From Microbispora sp. ZYX-F-249 (lineage in GTDB: Bacteria; Actinomycetota; Actinomycetes; Streptosporangiales; Streptosporangiaceae), in NCBI RefSeq assembly GCF_039649665.1, contig NZ_JBDJAW010000001.1, forward strand, positions 372,001 to 436,000: a stretch of DNA of 64,000 nt, given 5' to 3'. Position 1 is the first letter of the stretch. Each line of letters opens with the position of its first letter. Shown here piece after piece: positions 60,933 to 64,000 of the stretch. The notes below the pieces were generated by a model. It did no database searches, was not told the DNA's origin, and worked only from the letters and a program-made list of their open reading frames with translations. The position numbers were made by a program, and so were the translations under genes.

Positions 60933-61883
60933 CTACGACTTCTTGCTGCCGGTGCGCTTGCTGCGAGGCTGGCGCGTCGGCTGCTGACGGACGATCTTGG
61001 GGGCGGGTGCCGGCTCGGGCTGCTCCGCCGCCTTGGGCTTCCCCACCAGCCTGGTGAAGATCCCGTTCGTCGGCTCGGGAGTGGTGATGTTGCCCTTCTC
61101 GTCCACCACCGGCATGGGGTGGCGGCTGTAGAACCAGTGCTGCTGGCCGAGGGTCCACAGGTTGGTGGTCACCCAGTAGAGGATCAGACCGAGCTGGAAG
61201 TTCAGGCTGAAGACGGCGAACAGCGGCGAGATGTACATGAGGATCTTCTGCTGCTGCGCCATGGGGTTGTCCGGCATCTGCGCCATCGAGCGCTTCACGC
61301 TCTGCCGGACGGTGAGGAAGGTGGTGAGCGAGCTCACGGCGACGAAGAGCGCCAGCACGATCTTCGTGACCAGCGGATCGGCGCTGAACTTCTCGATGTC
61401 CGCCGCGCTGGTGAAGAAGGTCGCCGGCAGCGGAGCGCCGAAGACGTGCGCGTGCCGGGCGCTCTCCACGAGCTCCTCGGTCATCCCGAAGACGGCCCGG
61501 TCCTCCGCGATGGCCCGCAGCACGGTGAACATCGAGATGAAGATCGGGAACTGCGCGACGATCGGGAGGCAGCCCCCCAGCGGGTTGGCGCCGGCCTCCT
61601 GGTACAGCCGCATGACCTCCTGGTTCATGCGCTGCTTGTCGTTCTTGTACTTCTTGCGCAGCTCTTGGACCTTGGGCGCGAGCTCCTGCATCTTGCGCGA
61701 CGAGCGCATCTGCTTCATGAAGAGCGGGAAGATCAACAAACGCATCAGCACGGTCAGCGTGATGATGGTCAGCGCCCAGTTGAGACCGCTGCTGGCGGGG
61801 ATGAATGTGCTGTAGCCGGCGTGGATGTGGGTGATCACCCAAGCCACAGCCGTATACAGCCAGTTCAGGAATGGCAGCTCCAC
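60933..61883 (-). CDS. yidC: Membrane protein insertase YidC
   Basis: 316 residues, five membrane segments in the Oxa1 layout, no large external domain (Gram-positive type): MRLLIFPLFMKQMRSSRKMQ with the conserved Arg groove region, NPLGGCLPIVAQFPIFISMF, and LILYWVTTNLWTLGQQHW. The C-tail is Lys/Arg-rich. It inserts membrane proteins with or without Sec. GTG start. Confidence 0.96.
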   Translation of the reverse strand: MELPFLNWLYTAVAWVITHIHAGYSTFIPASSGLNWALTIITLTVLMRLLIFPLFMKQMRSSRKMQELAPKVQELRKKYKNDKQRMNQEVMRLYQEAGANPLGGCLPIVAQFPIFISMFTVLRAIAEDRAVFGMTEELVESARHAHVFGAPLPATFFTSAADIEKFSADPLVTKIVLALFVAVSSLTTFLTVRQSVKRSMAQMPDNPMAQQQKILMYISPLFAVFSLNFQLGLILYWVTTNLWTLGQQHWFYSRHPMPVVDEKGNITTPEPTNGIFTRLVGKPKAAEQPEPAPAPKIVRQQPTRQPRSKRTGSKKS

Positions 61884-61887
61884 CGAG

Positions 61888-62202
61888 CTAGCTCCCTTGC
61901 GTTTCGTCGTGAGACCGGACTCGGCGTGGGGGCACCGGGTCGAAACCTCCGGGATGGAACGGGTGACACCGTCCGATGCGCCTGACGGTCAGCCATACCC
62001 CGCGCGCCGCTCCGTGAACGGCGACGGCTTCCAACCCGTAGGCGCTGCAGGACGGTTCGAACCGGCACCTCGGCCCCAGCATCGGGCTGATGAAGGCACG
62101 GTAGAACTTGATGAGCGCGAGCAGCACGCGAGCGACCGGCCCGGTCGCGGGCCGGCCGGCCTCCCCGGGCACCACTGCCGGGGTCGGTTGCTGCGCTGTC
62201 AT
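61888..62202 (-). CDS. yidD: Membrane protein insertion efficiency factor YidD
   Basis: 104 residues with the full signature [24 protein letters not shown] and the [13 protein letters not shown] end. Its ATG overlaps the rnpA stop (ATGA), and yidC follows after five bases. Helps YidC-dependent insertion. Confidence 0.96.
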   Translation of the reverse strand: MTAQQPTPAVVPGEAGRPATGPVARVLLALIKFYRAFISPMLGPRCRFEPSCSAYGLEAVAVHGAARGVWLTVRRIGRCHPFHPGGFDPVPPRRVRSHDETQGS

Positions 62203-62576
62203 GACCGTCCATCCGTCGGGGCCCGGGAATCGGACCCGCGCCGCCGGAGTAAACGACTCAGCGCGACGTCGAGTTCGGCGGCCAGGTGCTCGCTGCGCGC
62301 GGACGCAGCCGGTGGATTGGCGCGTACCACCAGAAGGCTACCTCTCGGCAGCATCGGCAGGCGGTTCCGCACGAGGTGTCTCAACCTGCGCCTGACCTGG
62401 TTCCGCACCACGGCGCCACCGACTGCCTTGCTCACGACGAAGCCGACCAGCGGTGGCTCGTCGGCGTCGCGCAGGTTCAGGTGTGCGACCAGGGTGGGAC
62501 GCCCGGCGCGCCGCCCACGGCGAATCGCGTCGGCGAACTCGTCACCCCGCCGCATGCGGGACGCGGACGGCAGCAC
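62199..62576 (-). CDS. rnpA: Ribonuclease P protein component
   Basis: 125 residues from GTG 62576 (AGGAAGG upstream). The RNR motif region [26 protein letters not shown] is diagnostic. With the RNase P RNA it trims tRNA 5' ends. Upstream in-frame starts lack ribosome sites. Confidence 0.95.
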   Translation of the reverse strand: MLPSASRMRRGDEFADAIRRGRRAGRPTLVAHLNLRDADEPPLVGFVVSKAVGGAVVRNQVRRRLRHLVRNRLPMLPRGSLLVVRANPPAASARSEHLAAELDVALSRLLRRRGSDSRAPTDGRS

Positions 62577-62641
62577 CGGGCCTTCCTCGATCGACGTACG
62601 GCCGCCCGCTCCGCTCGGCACGGGCGGGCGGCGTGTGGTTG

Positions 62642-62779
62642 TCAGACCGTCAGCTCGGCGCGGCCCTTGCGGCGGCGCGCGGCCAGGATGGCGCGGCCGG
62701 CCCGGGTGCGCATGCGCAGCCGGAAGCCGTGGGTCTTCGCGCGGCGACGGTTGTTCGGCTGGTAAGTACGCTTGCTCAC
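62642..62779 (-). CDS. rpmH: 50S ribosomal protein L34
   Basis: 45 residues, the normal length: [18 protein letters not shown] start and [20 protein letters not shown] end. GTG start. First gene of the operon running away from dnaA. Confidence 0.97.
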   Translation of the reverse strand: MSKRTYQPNNRRRAKTHGFRLRMRTRAGRAILAARRRKGRAELTV

Positions 62780-63212
62780 GGGTGGGCTCCAGGCGTCAAG
62801 TACGTCCGCGGCGTTCCGCGGGCGCGGTACATTCCATGGTCACGGCTCGTCAGATGCGCGGGCATGCGAAATAGCCGTCGCGTGATTAGCCGACCGGGAC
62901 ACGTTACGGGTCCACCGTACGTCAGGTCAAACCGGCACCCGTGCCGCCAAGCGAGTACGGCGAGCGACCATGGCCCATTAGGCTGTGGACAACGCCTTGA
63001 ACGCAGGTTGCGCACACCGCTACTGTCGGCCGTCCGGCTCTTCCCCCCACCAGCGTGAACGTGCCCGGGGAGGACGCGCGGGCTGTGCACATCATGTGGA
63101 TCATATGTGGATGGCATGCGGACGAGGGCCGGTGCCGCGAGGCGTACGGGACTGACACGACACGGATCGCGGCGGGCGAGCGGGGCCGCGCAACGGGAGG
63201 AGGGGCCGAGCC
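62780..63212. promoter_or_regulatory. dnaA-rpmH divergent control region with DnaA boxes
   Basis: This 433-bp gap has no gene. It contains a perfect DnaA box TGTGGACAA at 62984-62992 and weaker ones TGTGCACAT (63084), TGTGGATCA (63095) and TGTGGATGG (63106). They suit autoregulation of dnaA. Both the rpmH and dnaA promoters must lie here. Confidence 0.6.
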
Positions 63213-64000
63213 ATGGAAGGCGTCGATCTCAACGCTGTATGGGCTCGGGCGCTCAGGACCCTGCTCGACGAGGGCGTCTCGGGGCAGCAGCGGGCGTTCC
63301 TGCAGATGACGCAGCCCTCCGGCCTCATCAACGACACGATTCTCCTGGCGGCCCCCAACGACTTCGCCAAGGAGGTCATCGAGGTACGCCTGCGCCCGCT
63401 GATCGTGCACGCGTTGTCGCAGGAGCTCGGCCGGCCCGTGCGGATCGCCGTGATGGTGGATCCCGGCGCCGGGATGTCCGCCCCGTCCGACCCCGCCCCC
63501 GCACCGGCGGCGGACCATCGTCCACAGTCGCCGTCCACAGGTTATCCACAGGCCGGCTCGCAGGCTCCCCGCTTCCCCTTAGGCGAGGACGGCCCGATCC
63601 GGCGCGACGCGGAGCCGCACGGGCAGCACTATCCACAGGCCCAGCAGTATCCACAGCCTCCACAGCACATGTCCCCGCCGGACCGCCCGCAGCGGCCCGG
63701 CGGCTACTCCCCCGAGCCGCCCCCCGCGCCCAAGCCCGAGCCGGTTCCCGGGCCGGGCCCCGTGTCCGGCCCCGTACCCGGTGCCGGGCAGAACCGGTGG
63801 GACGCCCGGGGCGGCCGCACCTCCGGCGAGCCGGCCCGGCTGAACGCCAAGTACACCTTCGAGACCTTCGTCATCGGCGCCAGCAACCGCTTCGCGCACG
63901 CCGCCGCCGTCGCGGTCGCCGAGGCCCCCGCCAAGGCGTACAACCCACTGTTCATCTACGGCGACTCCGGGCTGGGCAAGACCCACCTGCTGCACGCGAT
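63213..64000 (+). CDS. dnaA: Replication initiator DnaA, N-terminal part (runs off the window)
   Basis: About 262 residues are visible. Domain I ([20 protein letters not shown] ...) is followed by a long Pro/Gln/Gly-rich domain II (about 85-205) with repeated YPQ, then the AAA+ start [19 protein letters not shown] and Walker [10 protein letters not shown] at the edge. GGAGGAGGGG precedes the ATG. The long linker is typical of actinomycetes. Domains III-IV and oriC lie beyond the window. Confidence 0.97.
   Translation, partial: MEGVDLNAVWARALRTLLDEGVSGQQRAFLQMTQPSGLINDTILLAAPNDFAKEVIEVRLRPLIVHALSQELGRPVRIAVMVDPGAGMSAPSDPAPAPAADHRPQSPSTGYPQAGSQAPRFPLGEDGPIRRDAEPHGQHYPQAQQYPQPPQHMSPPDRPQRPGGYSPEPPPAPKPEPVPGPGPVSGPVPGAGQNRWDARGGRTSGEPARLNAKYTFETFVIGASNRFAHAAAVAVAEAPAKAYNPLFIYGDSGLGKTHLLHA
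63518..63664 (+). promoter_or_regulatory. DnaA-box cluster inside dnaA domain II
   Basis: Six box-like 9-mers in one orientation: TCGTCCACA 63518, CCGTCCACA 63531, TTATCCACA 63542 (the perfect E. coli consensus), CTATCCACA 63629, GTATCCACA 63647 and GCCTCCACA 63656. TATCCACAG is read in frame as Tyr-Pro-Gln. Confidence 0.55.

Overview
This is chromosomal DNA of a very high G+C actinomycete, most likely order Streptosporangiales (Nonomuraea/Streptosporangium-like); the genus cannot be fixed from sequence alone. The right edge runs into dnaA, and the gene order leftward from it is the actinobacterial origin-proximal block: dnaA | rpmH-rnpA-yidD-yidC-jag | rsmG-parA-parB | ... trxA-trxB | anti-sigma-sigM | pseudokinase | murJ | DUF6049 | cca. 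It continues into the block ino1-padR-DUF5318-PBP-GT87-rpsF-ssb-rpsR-rplI-MATE-dnaB, which is contiguous with the first block in Streptomyces but lies on the other side of oriC in Mycobacterium. oriC itself (dnaA-dnaN spacer) should lie just beyond base 64000.

Layout. 0-6 kb: end of a lipase-like gene, a protein mannosyltransferase, a Zn peptidase, a small ParB-fold-like protein and a two-gene TPR/AAA + TPR/membrane operon. 6-9.7 kb: tRNA-Ser(CGA), tadA with two tandem tadA-associated genes, upp, and small membrane/PH-domain genes. 9.8-21 kb (accessory): XRE-TPR and GntR regulators, a second DNA clamp (DnaN paralogue), a LuxR/histidine-kinase pair divergent from an ABC exporter, an XRE regulator, SRPBCC and phosphodiesterase genes, and a PadR-controlled carotenoid oxygenase locus. 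22-34 kb: dnaB, MATE exporter, an inserted amino-acid ABC transporter, the rpsF-ssb-rpsR-rplI operon, endonuclease IV and two polyprenol-dependent glycosyltransferases. 34-44 kb: a small secreted protein, bifunctional PBP, DUF5318, PadR-ino1, idi, MFS and cca. 44-53 kb: DUF6049, MurJ, pseudokinase, SigM and its anti-sigma factor, thioredoxin system. 53-64 kb: GNAT, aminotransferase, Ddl-like ligase, the parABS centromere region and the dnaA-proximal operon.

The genes near the origin form a coherent cell-growth module: chromosome segregation (ParA, ParB, at least four parS sites), membrane insertion (YidC), peptidoglycan synthesis (MurJ, its pseudokinase partner, PBP), replication (DnaA, DnaB, SSB) and redox or sigma-factor stress control (SigM; trxBA behind an exact SigR-type promoter). 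Recurrent structural themes are leaderless genes (TANNNT, seven bases, then ATG/GTG), perfect palindromic operators next to regulator genes, short tandem duplications at gene 3' ends, a duplicated parS-containing repeat module, and DnaA-box clusters including one inside the dnaA coding sequence.
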